A DNA stretch of 64,000 bases, from the NCBI GenBank assembly GCA_022410635.1, contig JAJVDF010000167.1, positions 1,010,473 through 1,074,472 of the forward strand, in the 5' to 3' direction. The stretch is from Tretioscincus oriximinensis. Lineage: Eukaryota > Chordata > Lepidosauria > Squamata > Gymnophthalmidae. The position numbers and the translations under genes are program-made. The number at the start of each line of letters is the position of its first letter. Within the stretch, counting starts at the first letter, position 1. Shown one piece after another: positions 49,128 through 60,882 of the stretch. The notes below the pieces were generated by a model. It searched no databases and had not been told where the DNA came from. It was given only the letters and a program-made list of their open reading frames with translations.

Positions 49128-49611
49128 AGCAGAATCCTCTCTCCTCAGTAAGTTTTACCAACTTCGGCCTGCCTGCCACCTCTGTCCTCTATGGCTCCAG
49201 ACATTAAAAAATTGTTGTTATTGTTTTAAAGAAACGACCATTGAAAATATAATTTTTTNAAAAAAAATTGGTGCCTGACCAGTGTGGTGATCCCTGCGCA
49301 GGGACTGCAGGGACACAGGCACACAGGCACCACTATTGCCTGTGCCCACTGCACTCGCCATCAGCTGCTCAGGTGGTCAAGAGTACAGAGCGGCAAAGTA
49401 ATAGGCAGGTGAGCACAATGCCACAAGTCTGCAGAAGTGGCTGCACAAGAGAAACAGTAGAAACAACAGCCAAGGTTGGAGGGAGAAGCAGGTTTCCTCC
49501 AGCAGCATCCTTGCATGCCCTTCTGCTAGGGTGGCGATAGGACTAGGGCAGAGGTGGCAGGCAGGCCGAAGTTGGTAAAACTTACATTTATTGAGGAGAG
49601 AGGATTCTGCT
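49128..49611. repeat. Spaced inverted repeat (60-bp arms, about 360-bp spacer)
   Basis: Arm 49128-49186 (starting agcagaatcctctctcctca) is the reverse complement of 49548-49611, apart from a 5-6 bp insertion and a couple of substitutions. The spacer is GC-richer than its surroundings. Short open frames on both strands reflect the arms. It may be a foldback transposon or an inverted duplication. Confidence 0.7.
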
Positions 49612-49744
49612 ACCCATTCCTCCTGCATGCCTGCTCAGCCGCTCAAAGTTGCAGGAGAAAGGGGCTTCCAGGGGCTTGGACTTATCCCTCTCTTTAGCTT
49701 GGTTTTCCCAGGGTGGTGTGTATGGGCCTCCTCCGAGTCCTGGA

Positions 49745-49910
49745 TGCGGCGAGCATGCCACCTGACTCCCTCTCTCCTTCTTTCCTTCTCTCTTTCCTTC
49801 TTTCATCCCTCCCTTCCCTACTTCCTTTATTTCTTCTTTCCTTCCATCCCTTCCTTCCTCTTCCTTCCCTCTGTCTGGCCCCTTCCTTCCATCTTTCTTT
49901 CCTTTCCCCC
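49745..49910. repeat. (TTCC)n-rich polypyrimidine tract
   Basis: About 165 bp of almost pure C/T with ttccttcc and ctttcttt units. The frames here are low-complexity artefacts. Confidence 0.85.
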
Positions 49911-51254
49911 TATAAAGAGGGACAAAGTAGAAAGGGACACTTTAGTCTTCAATCCTGAATGGGATTCAGTCCAGAAATAAAGCTGGATTAAGATCATCCT
50001 TTGGAATTGAAGATGACTTGATGTAAAATGGATAATTTGGATCCAGATCACTCTTAAAAGCTTAATCTAGCTTCAGTTCACTTTCAGGAAGAAAGAGAGA
50101 TCATAGCAAAAGGACATTTTTAAAAGAAAGTATTTATTTATTTGCATTTTTTTCTATAAAATTTTAACTTGCTCATTTGTGTATTCAGTTCAATTTAAAT
50201 ACTTTAATCCAGTTCATTAATTGATAAAATTATAAATGTATTAATAATTCCACATTTTATTGTACAACAAATCTGTGTATGAGAATTCCCATATGGATAT
50301 TTATCCACAGTGGATCTGAGGATGGAGTCTGGGGCCAGGACAAGGCCTTGCATCCAAACCACAGCCTTATGAGTGGGGGCCCCTTTGTCACCTGGCAACT
50401 AATGCTTTGGGACCCAGTTCACCACTGGATACATTCAACATTTAGACAGCATTTAGGCATATCAATTTTAAGTTCAAAACTTCTGCATCCCTTTCCTAAT
50501 TGCAATCATTCAGACCATACTCCTTACTCATAACTGCAGCTGAATCTGTACTTTTTGCTCTTTGGGACATATGTATCAATTTTGAAATCAAACATTTCAA
50601 TTATTTTTATACTTGGCTTGCAATTTTGCCACAACTCAAATAGGATTTTATCTTTTGCAATGCTTGGCTGCTTGTTTTGCAAGCTATTTGTAATAATTAA
50701 AGCCTCAGCCCATCAATTCAGTTGTGGCTTGCACTCATGGTTTACTCGTCTGTTGCTTTATTTAAAATTCTATTTTTNAAAAAAATACTTTGTAACCATT
50801 AAAGCTTCATCCCAGCATCTCATTCGTAGACCAGCATCATGCAACGTGGATTTTATCATTTCCAAAAATGCAACGAGTATTTCATTCTTTCCAATAAATA
50901 GCAGTGCATTTGATTTGTCTGAAGGATACTGGCTTCATCTTTTATTTCCTGTTCCTTGAAAAATCATTTCACTTGCAAGACATTCCCATCTCTTGAATGA
51001 TAAAATATAAATCTTTGGGGTTTCCTTCTAAATGACTAATAAAAAATTATTCCTTAAATTCCTTGAATTTTTGAGAACCTTTATTTGGTTTTCAAAGCCT
51101 GATTAAAACTATGCCTTTGTGCATAGTTTCCTTCGGTAAAGTATTGGAGGCCAGTTTTTGTTTTAAAAAATGTTCTAGTGCTTGTATATTTTATTATTGT
51201 TATCTTTCACCATTTTAAAAAATAATTATTCAAAGATCATTTCTTCTATGCTGT

Positions 51255-51310
51255 GACTTTGCCTGGGGTCTTTGGGTGAAGGGCAGGATATAAACGTAAT
51301 AATAAATGTT
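51255..51310 (+). repeat. L2/SINE-type tail fragment
   Basis: The line tctttgggtgaagggcagga, then tataaacgtaataataaat, resembles the family A SINE or L2 tail. Confidence 0.45.
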
Positions 51311-51461
51311 ATTTTCTTCTAAAAGTCTAAAAATAGCAGAATAAATTAATCCAAACTATGATAGGAATCATTTTCCCTAAATACTAAAAATGGGCCATCT
51401 GCCCTTGCAATTATCCAATTGCAGCATCTAGTGGTTATTTCATTGCATGGCTGCAAAATTG

Positions 51462-51521
51462 GTGGTGGTGGTTGTAGTAATGATTGATGATGATGATGAT
51501 GATGATGATTGATGATGATGA
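51462..51521 (+). repeat. (GGT)n/(GAT)n trinucleotide repeat
   Basis: A short ggtggtggtgg run (51462-51475) is followed by eight or more gat units with one ttgat interruption. The Met/Asp and His/Ser runs in frames through here are artefacts of the repeat. Confidence 0.9.
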
Positions 51522-52319
51522 AAAACAAAAACAGGACATTTCCCTGAAGACCCAAACTTGCATTTGTATGATCTCAGTATCACAACATCCTGATGTTTTA
51601 TTCGTCTATGATACAAGTGCAAACAAACAAGCCCACTGGACTGCAAAGAGTATGTTATACCATTTTGTCAGCCTTTCACATGAAGTTAGAATAATCAATT
51701 ATGACCCAAAATATGCACTTGTGTGTTTGTATAATGTTAAAGGGAATTACAGAATAGTACTGTAATCATGTAACTCCTTGGGAGAAGTAGGAGAAGGTCT
51801 ATATTTTAGGTATCTTCATGTCCCCTTTTGTTATTCCTTACTTTTAAAAAAAGTCCTGTGCAATACCAGAAATAATACAAAGTTCTCCATTGTTTTTGTA
51901 TAAAAAATGTTCTAGCTAGGATTCCCATTAGCTTATGATACAAAAAAGCAAAAGGGAAAACTTGTGTGACATATTTCAATTGTAATAAGCAGTGGGACTT
52001 GATGACTGAAGGCAGAAAAAATAGTTCTAATAAGGGCTGTTAGATATATCAAAGCTATCAACTTTTCCAGTTTCTTCTGCACACTGATATACAATGGGGA
52101 AGCCCCTCCCCCTTTTTAGAATGTTCCATTTGCACTGGTCAAAATAAGAGAGTCAGGACAGCAAAGTCTATTAGGGACTCTTTTGTGCAGTGACCCAGGC
52201 AGCGTTGTCAGAGGTAACATTCCATTGAAAATCATCCCACCCACCCACACCTGGAAATTCATTATACAAGAATATTTGTTCCAGCTTGATCTTTAGCATG
52301 TCTGCATTTAGGTTCTGCT

Positions 52320-52800
52320 TTTCTTATTGGACAAAGCCTTCTTGGTATATTTATTTACTAAGGTTTTATTTCCAATCGGTTTGGGTCCTGAATACTTGAG
52401 GGAACGCCTTTTCCCATATAGTCCTGCCCGGTCTCTGCGATCAGAAGGAGAGGGCCTTTTAGTTGTCCCCTCCTGCTCTAAGATAAGGGGGGCGGGGGCG
52501 CGGGGAAGAGCCTTCTCGGTAGTGGCCCCGATATTATGGAACGGCCTCCCCCCGGAAGCACGCCAGGCNCCNTCTTTACTATCTTTTAGGCGCCTGGTAA
52601 NGACCTGTCTCTTCACCCGGGCCTTTTCATGTTAGCTCCCCCACCAGAGGACGACATTTTAGACAGTTGTGTTTTATGATTTTAATCTTGTGAAGGTCAT
52701 GGCAACCCGAATTTTTTTAATTTTTGTAAGCCGCCCTGGACACCTTCGGGGGAAGGGCGGGGTAAAAATCTTTTAAATAAATAAAATAAAATAAAATAAA
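52320..52800 (+). mobile_element. L2-like LINE, 3' end (young copy)
   Basis: The plus strand encodes the last part of an L2 ORF2: Gly-Leu-Gly-Pro-Glu-Tyr-Leu-Arg-Glu-Arg-Leu-Phe-Pro-Tyr-Ser-Pro, then Val-Val-Ala-Pro-Ile-Leu-Trp-Asn-Gly-Leu-Pro-Pro-Glu-Ala-Arg. The 3' UTR reads gccgccctggacaccttcgg, and an (AATAA)n tail ends at 52800. It is nearly identical to the minus-strand copy at 63283-64000. It is truncated at the 5' side; the Ns near 52569-52602 are unresolved bases. Confidence 0.85.
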
Positions 52801-53519
52801 TCTAATTATTTAGCATTAAGCAGAGTATGCACCACTAAAAGCCATAACACTAATTACTGGAACTCAGATTTTATTGCAACAATAAAATACATAGAGACAG
52901 TTATCCTGGAAAGCAGAATCAGTTTATTAATAAATATCTAAGATACAGGTCAGAGAAGAAGGCATGTTATCTGGAAGTTTAGAGAAGACAGATCAAGTAA
53001 GAAGGTCATTCTAAGTAGCTCTTTATAGAAGTAATGTCTCAAAAGGTCATTGGAGATTTTACTGGTGCAACAGGAATTGATATCATGGCCACACTGGATC
53101 AATAGACCAGTCCAGGAGATTGGCTGGATCAATCTGTTTGTACTATGGAGTGTCGAGTGGAACATTACTTTTTCTACTTGTAACCCTTTCCAAAAACACA
53201 CTGTGTGAACTGGTGTAGTAGACACTCTGCTCACATGCAGTCAATGTACCCTCCTGGTGCCTTTTCACTACGCACCCAGAAGTGGTACCACAGGCAACTT
53301 CCAAGGGAAGTTTTATTTCCAGCTTCCAAATTGGACCATGGTGTACTGTGTGTAAAGTGAATGACACCTAAAGCATTCAAATGGCAATTCGTCCCACACT
53401 AAGCTGGGTTGCATGAGGAAAGCCAGTATAGCACAGAATAGTTCAAGCAATGTAGAAAGACTTTAAGGCCCTATTTGAAAGGCTCAGTATACACATTAAT
53501 GCAACACTGATCAATCGAA
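52801..53519. other. Intergenic, nothing recognised
   Basis: No gene or clear repeat seen; overlapping short frames at 52950-53367 match nothing that I know. Confidence 0.55.
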
Positions 53520-53639
53520 GACATGGTCATAAGAACTTAACATGAGTCTTGCTTGATTTGGACCACAGCCCATCTTTGAAGCATTCTTTCTCTCACAGTG
53601 GCCCACCAATTGCTTCTGGGCATCTCAAGTAGAAGCCAG
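53520..53639 (-). mobile_element. CR1/L2-like LINE 3' tail
   Basis: The line cataagaacttaacatgagt, then accacagcccatctttgaag, followed by a ggcccaccaattgcttctgg block, is a diverged copy of the tail at 47743-48079. Confidence 0.6.
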
Positions 53640-54455
53640 AGACATATGATTTTTGTTGTGATAAAGATATGCTTGTTTGCCTTGCCAAATTTATTTTTCA
53701 CAGCAGGTAGATAACTTTTACATTTTTCAGGCACTTGGTCTTTTGATTTTATTAGATAAACATATGCAAATCTACTTGCACTGTCTATGAAAGTAAGTAG
53801 GTATCTTGCTCCACCTGCAGATGGCTCTAAGGGTACAACTAAAACACTACACACTTTTTCTAGTCTCATGAGCCTAATAATGATTGGATAGCTTGGGTGC
53901 AGTTGCATTTCCCATTATGCAAATTTCACATTTTTGCTTACTCTTCTCATATTCTATAACATCCATTCCACAACCCAAGAGAAGTTCCTTTACACTTTTC
54001 ATATATCTGTGGGCTAATCCTGTATGAAATGACCATAAACACCTCTTGTGGTCACATCTCTCCTTTTGGACAGAAAATATTTCCTTTTCTCCTTCTGGAT
54101 CATTATGACCTCTCAGATAGAAATAGAGTCCTCGCTTTTCAGCTGGATACTGCACTCCTAGGTTCTCATTAATGACCATGCATGAGTGCTCTGTCATGAC
54201 TATTTTATGGCCTGACTTTATTAGGTGTGGGACTGATATAATATTCCCAGGTGCTCCTTGTACTAGAACTGCATTTAGATTGTTTGAGGCATGTACTCAT
54301 CATCAGAGCTAACAAAGCAGATTTCAACAGAACCTTTCTCATGGGCTTCAAAAATATCTCCATTGGCAGATGTAAGTCTTTCCTTACAAGACATAATCTC
54401 ATGAAACAGTTTTCTGACATGCACCATGTGGACTGTGGCTCCTGTGTCTCATAAG
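53640..54455 (-). pseudogene. Ty1/copia-like retrotransposon pol remnant (pre-integrase and integrase)
   Basis: Minus-strand reading goes through three parts in copia order. First, near 54380-54300, is a Ser-Ala-Asn-Gly-Asp-Ile-Phe-Glu-Ala-His-Glu-Lys-Gly-Ser-Val stretch like that upstream of the integrase in copia polyproteins. Next is the gag-pre-integrase HHCC zinc region (about 54060-53910), with Phe-His-Thr-Gly-Leu-Ala-His and Cys-Glu-Ile-Cys. Last is the start of the integrase core (about 53830-53740), with Leu-Leu-Thr-Phe-Ile-Asp-Ser-Ala-Ser-Arg-Phe and Tyr-Leu-Ile-Lys-Ser-Lys. Frames change between the parts and no RT, RNase H or LTRs were found. Ty1/copia elements are rare in amniotes. 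Confidence 0.7.
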
Positions 54456-54654
54456 ATTAAATCACTATCATTTTTCTGCTGGGATAATCAGGCATCATTG
54501 CGGAGAACCTCTGAAATCTCACAGCCAACCTCCATCATCTCGTAGCCACCCCCCTTCCTCTCCCATTGAACATTATTAGTGCGAGAGACAGGAGGGGAGA
54601 GATGACAGGAGGAAGTGCCGCCTCCTTGCTTCAGTGGGGAAATCTGCAGAGGGC

Positions 54655-55096
54655 AATCTGGGCTTAGGAAAAGGCTTCCCATGACACACAGCCAGCTCCG
54701 TCACATTGCTTAGGCTGTGCCCTCCTTCCAGTCAGCCCTCCGCCTGATTTGGGGAGCTGCTGCGTGGAGATCGGTTCAGCAAAATGAAGGAGAACATTGA
54801 CAGATGTCCTGTCAACCTCCCCACCGCCTCCTCCATGCCTCAGCCGAACCATTTGACAGCGTCGATCTTCAGGCAGCAGCCCCCAAAGGCAGGCAGAGTG
54901 TTGGCTGGAAGGAGAGCATAGCCGAAGCAATGTGGTGGAGCCCGCTGCGTATGACAGGAATTCACGAATACGTGTGCACAGACACACTGTTGTATATTCC
55001 AAAATATAGCTTCATGGTTTGAAGGGACACGCCATTGCTATATTCCAGAATATAGCTTTATTCTGGTGTTTAGCTCATCGTATGAACGCAGCCATA
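54655..55096 (-). mobile_element. Foldback element, copy 2
   Basis: The reverse strand reads ggctgcgttcatacgatgag, then two dyad subunits (tatattctggaatata and tatattttggaatata), the gtgtctgtgcacacg line, the GC-rich foldback arms and the end aagccttttcctaagccc. The order is the same as in 4531-5028. The dyads have mutated away from perfect symmetry. An adjoining GC-rich stretch (54480-54654) may belong to a longer version. Confidence 0.75.
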
Positions 55097-55194
55097 GCCT
55101 TTACAGGAATCCTGCCTCTTCTTCTAATCTGGAGGCAGCAAAGTTGTATTGGTAATACATTTACAGTAATTTACAGGGTGTATTTGAGCACATT

Positions 55195-55340
55195 TGATTT
55201 ACATCCAGGCATCACTCATTTATTTCTCTATGGTTGGATATTCTATAATAAAGTGTGAATATTCTGGTATAAAGCCAGACGATGTTTTATTCCAAAATAT
55301 CCATGTATAATGGAAAAGTAACCAGTATCTGGATATGGCC
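55195..55340. mobile_element. AT-rich MITE-like repeat, possible
   Basis: Repeated attctataataaagtgtgaa, ttctggtataaagcc and ttattccaaaatatcc lines end in ggatatggcc before TTA, like other Harbinger-type ends here. The left end is unclear. Confidence 0.35.
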
Positions 55341-57994
55341 TTAGTTGGATCAAACCAAACTTTCGATCATTGTAGATCAAGGTCTACCTTGTTGCAATGA
55401 GAAATAAATTAAGTTACCTATTAAGATCTTTTCCCTGTTCCTACTTCCCCTGTTACAGTTCAGGGGTTGAAACTGAAACATATTCACATGCAGGTACCAC
55501 ATTTATTAGAAAATTAGAATTAAAAAAGGATTCCCTCCACCTTTTACATAGAGCAGTGACATACAAATGATTGTCATTTCAGTATGATTAGAAGTAATTT
55601 TATTCATTACATAAGCAAAGAAAGGGATTCTGTTACATAGAAATATCTATTGTGGTTTGTGTGTTTTTTATTCTTGTTTAAATCAACATACATAGCTTTC
55701 AGAAACCTGGAGCTTAAGAAAACAGATTATGTTCACTTTGACTTGTATATACATCAGGAAATATACAATATGTGCTGCTACATAATCCTTACCACCCAGG
55801 TTAATCAAACTATCTGCATTTAGGTAACTTTTACAGTAAGTACCAACGGGATTAGAGAGTTTTCAATCCAGCAGTTTTGTATACTGTGTGGGCTGCTAGT
55901 TAACAACAGGCATCTCTTGTTGTAATGGAAATACGATTCTCCTTATATGAAGAAAGTCATTTTGGCTTCCTTTGTCAGTCTCACATTCACCATTTCCATC
56001 TAAGGGGAGAGGGAGGGGAGAGAAAATTTCTTCTTTTTAAAAAGGATCCATTTCTTAGCAACCTGCTTTTAGAAGGTGTAAAAAAAGAAAAGGGTTTTTT
56101 TTCCTTCAGTAAACATAGCCTGCAGCAAAATATCACTTCTCCCTAACAAACAATCAAACCAGATGCAACTAAAGTTCACAAACAGGCTGCTTGAAAAGGC
56201 TGCCCCAGTGTTTCATGCTGCAAACTTGGCGTCCAAACAGCCAGACAAGCTGTCTCTGTTGACATCTGCTCCTGCTCCGCACATACATTCCTTGATCCCT
56301 AGTTTTTCCATTCCCCCAAATGGTAACTCGTTTCTCATTCCTGCAGACCATTGGTTACCCACAAGTGTAACATCACACACACCCAGTGGCTTTTCCCACT
56401 GACGCTTTGATTCGTCACACCCCTAACAAAATTCTGTCACCACCTTCAGATTACAAACAGGGAGCAAAGAAAATTGTAAGTGGTTTACGTAGGCTTGGTT
56501 CTCTTGTGTTGACAGAACCTACAAGATTTTCTTTATTTCTATTTATGACTTTGGTTTACCCACAGATCCAAGGCCAGGTCCCAACAATAAAAAGGTACAA
56601 ATTATATAACCTTTCCTCCCACTCAGGTAGAATAACAATTGTACTCTAATGCAAAACAAAAGACAACAATCCAAGCAGCTGCTTAGGGATTTTCCACACT
56701 TACCTTCAGAGAATGGTTACCTGGAAAATGTTTCCTGTCTTTTGTACTTCTTCAGGGCCAGCAGAAGAATTCCTGTTCATAGATTGAATTGGAAGTGTAA
56801 AGACTGTTTTTTAGGCTTTCTGTGTTCTACATGCCTCACCACAATTGGGTGAAAATGTGTCACGTGACATGTAGAACACAGCCTTCACATTTCTTGCAGG
56901 AGTGCTCCCAAGGCACAGGATACATCACAGACTATTTAAACACAATCCACGTAAAGTAACTTTATAGCAAATTTAAATTTGATTTTAAATGAATAGAGAA
57001 GAGTGATTTCTTGGACTATTCCCCAGGCAAAATGTGGTTTTGAACAGAATCTGTTTTCTTTCTGAACTAATACAGTATCATGACCAATAAATGTGTTCAT
57101 CACAGGGTAACAGGTTTATGAACTTCTGAACAATATTTTAATGAATTGACTGTGGAACTTAATGTTGAATATCCAACCCTAGTGCAAATAACAATTCAGT
57201 TTTGCAGTACTGAATTGTCTTTTATTGCAATTACATTCTCGTATTCGGGATTAATCTCCCATGGCTTAGAGCAATGGATCAGTACATAATATAAATTGTT
57301 CAAGACTTAGGGTCCCTTCTTTAGCAGCTTCTTCTCAACAGTGGAGACAGCACAATGATTGAAGCCTGCTGCTTCAATGATCTCTATGGGAATTCAGACG
57401 ACTCCAGCACACAGCTGTTCACTAAAAGAAGGGGGTCACATACCTTTCATCTGGAGTGCAGGAAGCTGCCACATACCAAACAGAGGACTGACAATGAACT
57501 AATCTACACATGCCTGGCCAGCTGCATTCTTACAGCCCTGTTGCCTCTTGTCTTCTCTTATGATGGCAGGCACATGACAAAGAGCTGCAGGCTTTGCAGA
57601 CCTTTTCCACCTGCATAGTAAAGTCTAGTGACACATTCATTTGGCCATGTAGCCAGAAAAGGAACCTGGAGCTAAGGAAGAGGTAAGTAATCATCAAGTA
57701 GCTGCCCCCTTATCTTTTAACTGTTTGAATGCCTTTTTTGCGCATCTGCAGAAGATGTGTTTTTTCTTAAGGGAGTAATTGAAAAAGCCTTGTCTGACTG
57801 CATATTAGGATATTAGCACATTACAATTAAATCAGTTATTGAATGTGAAAGGCAAATTTAATATATATTTGGATATCCATGTATCCAATTATTCATGGTC
57901 TAGTTTACCAGTTTACAATTACAGAATCAATTCTCAGTTGCAATTTCAATTGTTTTAAATAGCCAATGTGTCAGTTTCAAGTTTAGGTATGTCT
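55341..57994. other. Intergenic, nothing recognised
   Basis: Mixed AT-rich sequence. Short frames at 56163-56402 and 57355-57618 match nothing that I know. A short inverted repeat, gtagaacaca and tgttctacatg, occurs around 56822-56881. Confidence 0.55.
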
Positions 57995-58440
57995 GGCTGC
58001 ATCCACATGGCTGAATTGCAGATGGATCGAAGATATGGAGGTTGCTTTGCTGCATGGAATTGCACCTTAACAGTGCCGATTGCACTGAAAAGCCCCGTTA
58101 CTCCACGTTTTCTTGAAGCACACATTGTCCAATACTGTAGTGAAAGCCCTCCAGACAAACTCTAGCATCGTTGCAAGTGAGCACGCATTTGCATATGGAT
58201 TGGCAAGAAACAGGGGAAGGGAACAATAGCCAATTGGGTGTAAGCACACACAGAGAATGCTGGGAGTCCCAAGAGCACGAGGCAAACATCCCGACTGCTG
58301 CTATGTCAGGGTAGCGGTCCTCCTGTAGATCTTGCAGGCATAATGCAGGCTATTGTAGGTAAGTGGTCGCGGAGGGTTGATTACCTAAAGTCTGCACCAG
58401 CCTTAAACCGTGCTGCATAGCTGCAAGTGTGTGGGCAGCC
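57995..58440. mobile_element. 446-bp element with GGCTGC terminal inverted repeats
   Basis: The left end ggctgcatccacatggctga and the right end reversed, ggctgcccacacacttgcag, are imperfect inverted repeats. The start resembles that of the foldback elements at 4531 and 55096. The interior shows no coding sequence. Confidence 0.5.
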
Positions 58441-58946
58441 TCTATTTCACATATTCAGGATCTGCTATCATGTTAATAATGTAAACAATTTAGAAAAAAT
58501 AGGATGTGTAAACAAAAATGGTAGATAGTAAAAACATAGTTAGAAAATAAATTTGTGAGTGAAAATGAAAAATTGAAAGTTAAATTTTCTCAAAATGCAT
58601 ATGTAGGGGATTGAATAAGTTGCAGGAGGGAGGGGGAGAAAAATAAAAATTATCAAGAGGCTGTAATATGTATGTATTGTACACCTGGGTAAGAATAAAT
58701 AAAGATTGCTTGACTACCAAGAGAAGGATCAAGAGACCTTACTTGCTTGCATTTCACATATCATTCATGGTTTCCTGTTGGAATCTGTTCTGTCAGCTTA
58801 TAGTAAGTATATGCTTAGAAAAAATCTTAAATAGAAATATAAAATGCAAATAATGAAAAGAACAAATGCAATAAATGTAGCAAACACACTTTACTACTTT
58901 TTACACTATGTTTTTGACATTGTTTTCTAAAACTTAAAAAATGAGC
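58441..58946. other. Intergenic, nothing recognised
   Basis: AT-rich; no gene or repeat seen. Confidence 0.55.
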
Positions 58947-59052
58947 TGTCGGGGTTCACCATATGTGATATATTAATTGGCATTAATATATTTGATATAA
59001 ATATATACAAGAATTGGTCCCCAGAAGCCCAGACAGCTTGAAGGTAAAATTT
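58947..59052 (+). repeat. ERV 5' LTR, truncated
   Basis: The repeat starts TGTCGGGGTTCACC and agrees with the start of the 3' LTR up to gtaaaattt. The remaining 280 bp or so, the primer-binding site and the leader are missing; gag-region sequence follows directly. Confidence 0.75.
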
Positions 59053-59339
59053 GGGTCGGACACTAGTGAGAGCGTTCCAGAGGAAGGTTCGGGGGCCTAC
59101 GGGAGCGCCCTGACGGAGGATATAGGGAAACCCATGTAGTTTTAAAACCCATTGCCGCTTGTGTTGCTTCGGCGCCACTGGAACAGCCGTCCGCTGTCCA
59201 GGGTTCTGAGGTTACACAGCTAGCCAAAGCAGACATTTTGGCTGTAAAAGGCAATGCAAAAGCTGCGTCCTTTAAAGGAGCAGTGGTGCAGGGTCTATAC
59301 GACGCCGCACAATGAGGAGAGAACATTATAGATGCATGT

Positions 59340-60202
59340 TGGGCCCTTGGGGGACCCATGGCATTCCCAGTTATAGACAGCATTAAGTTGCAGGGGGAGC
59401 TTAGCAATACATTCATTCCTCTTCCCTTTAGTACCATCAGGGAAGGGCAGTCAAAGAGAGCGGGATCAGCAGCTGCGTCACCCGGACCTTGACTCTAGAC
59501 AGGCTTTATGGGGAGAGAAGATATGCCACCATCGATAGCCAATTAGATACCCCTAAAGAGGCTCTTTCCATTGTTAACCAGGCTGCGCTCAGGGCTCTGA
59601 GACGCGCGCCTGATAATGGAGTGCCCACTAAGTCTTTCTCTTCTGTAAAACAAGCTAATGGAGAGGCTTATGTGAAATTTGTGGACACCTTGAGGGAAGC
59701 TATCTATCGCCAAGTCGATGACCCCACCGCCCAGACAGAACTGCTGAGGAGACTCGCAAATGAGAATGCCAATGCAGATTGTAGACATGCATTGGAAGCA
59801 GTTGTGAGGCAGGAAGGACACGATTTGGCTGATATGATCCGGGCTTGTCAGGATGTAGGGAGCCAGTCATATAACATGTCCCTGCTTGCTGGCTCATTAA
59901 CTCAAGCACAGCAAGATACCAAAATTCCTTTAAAGTGTGGGTACTGTTTTAAACCTGGGCATAAGTGGAAAGACTGTAGGGCCCGGGGAAATGCAGTAAG
60001 GAAAAAGGGGAGTGATACAGTAGAAAGGAGATGCTATGTCTGTGGTGATCCAAACCACATGGCATCCATTTGCCCTCAAAGAGCCACAGATAACCGAAGG
60101 GCTCAGGGAAACAGGAGACTAGTGATCCTGCCCCCCAGAGAGCAATCTCTGAGGCCAGCTGCATTCCCACTGCTGACCAGGAATTGCCCTCTCAAACTAT
60201 GA
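59340..60202 (+). pseudogene. ERV gag remnant (capsid part and nucleocapsid)
   Basis: From about 59340 a capsid N-terminal start is visible (Met-Ala-Phe-Pro-Val). It is cut off by a stop at 59488-59490 and lacks the middle of the capsid. From 59489 an open frame of 237 codons carries the capsid C-terminal domain with the major homology region (Gln-Ala-Asn-Gly-Glu, then Tyr-Val-Lys-Phe-Val-Asp-Thr-Leu) and Asn-Glu-Asn-Ala-Asn-Ala-Asp-Cys. Two complete CX2CX4HX4C zinc knuckles follow, at 59936-59977 and 60032-60073. In the virus this protein forms the core and binds genomic RNA. The matrix region is absent. Confidence 0.85.
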
Positions 60203-60210
60203 CCATGCCA

Positions 60211-60882
60211 TCTTCTTTAGATTTAGTCTGCATATAGGAAAAGGAGATTTCTTTGCCTAATGAGGTTGTGACCGTTGAAACGCAGTTCAAGGGTCCACTT
60301 CCTCCAGGGACTGTGGGTTTAGTCTTGCCTAAGTCTTGCTCTGCAAAGGCAGGTTTTAAAATTGAACCTGCAATTCTTGATTCGGACTTTTCTGGGGCAG
60401 TTAAGCTTAATATCTCCAACTGCTTACCCATGCAGGTCTCTAAAGGCGAAATCTGGGCCCATTTAGTGACTGTTCCCCTTGATTCTTCACCTCCATTGGT
60501 TTGCGCAGATGACGAAGGCTTTGATGCATCCACCTTACATACTGCTGCTGCGGTGATACATCCGAGAGCAATGGAATGTCCCACAGCAAAGTATGTGATT
60601 AAAGGGGTAGAATTCTTGGGAATCCTCAATTCTGATGCCGACATTTCGGTGCTTTCCCAGTCTCAGTGGCCTACTCACTGGCCTGTAGAAAGTTCTTCCT
60701 CTATTTTTGGGGTTGGAGGAAAGCAGGAGACCAGCGGAAGCAAAGAGTGGCTGCCTGTCTCTCTTCCAGCATCAAACGAGGTAAAAGCCCATATAAAGCT
60801 TTGTATATTAAAAGTGCCTTTTAATCTATTTGGGAGAGATCTTTTAGAGCAATTAGGGACTACCTTGCACATTCCAGATTAA
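60211..60882 (+). pseudogene. ERV dUTPase-protease remnant
   Basis: The frame is -1 relative to gag, as in betaretroviruses. It starts in gag overlap, has a stop at 60235-60237 right after the dUTPase motif-1 region (Ser-Ser-Leu-Asp-Leu-Val-Cys), then stays open to 60882. dUTPase motifs are visible but altered: Pro-Lys-Ser-Cys for motif 2, Ala-Ile-Leu-Asp-Ser-Asp-Phe-Ser-Gly for motif 3. The aspartic protease follows: the expected Asp-Thr-Gly-Ala-Asp reads Asn-Ser-Asp-Ala-Asp, so the catalytic Asp is lost. The flap (Phe-Gly-Val-Gly-Gly) and the Gly-Arg-Asp-Leu-Leu end remain. Not functional. Confidence 0.8.

Larger units (their letters stand above)
49911..52319. other. Intergenic, mostly unassigned
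   Basis: AT-rich. It contains a tail-like fragment (51255-51310) and a trinucleotide repeat (51462-51521). Nothing else was recognised. Confidence 0.6.

Noticed and set aside
49591..50051. 129-codon plus frame and opposing minus frames
   Set aside because: Most of the length is the (TTCC)n tract; the apparent membrane-like segment is an artefact of that repeat.
51346..51765. Met-rich, Asp-rich and His-rich frames
   Set aside because: They translate the GAT/GGT trinucleotide repeat.
59063..59437. 124-codon minus-strand frame
   Set aside because: It is antisense to ERV gag-region sequence and has no similarity that I recognise.
60192..60644. 150-codon minus-strand frame
   Set aside because: It is the shadow of the dUTPase-protease frame on the opposite strand.
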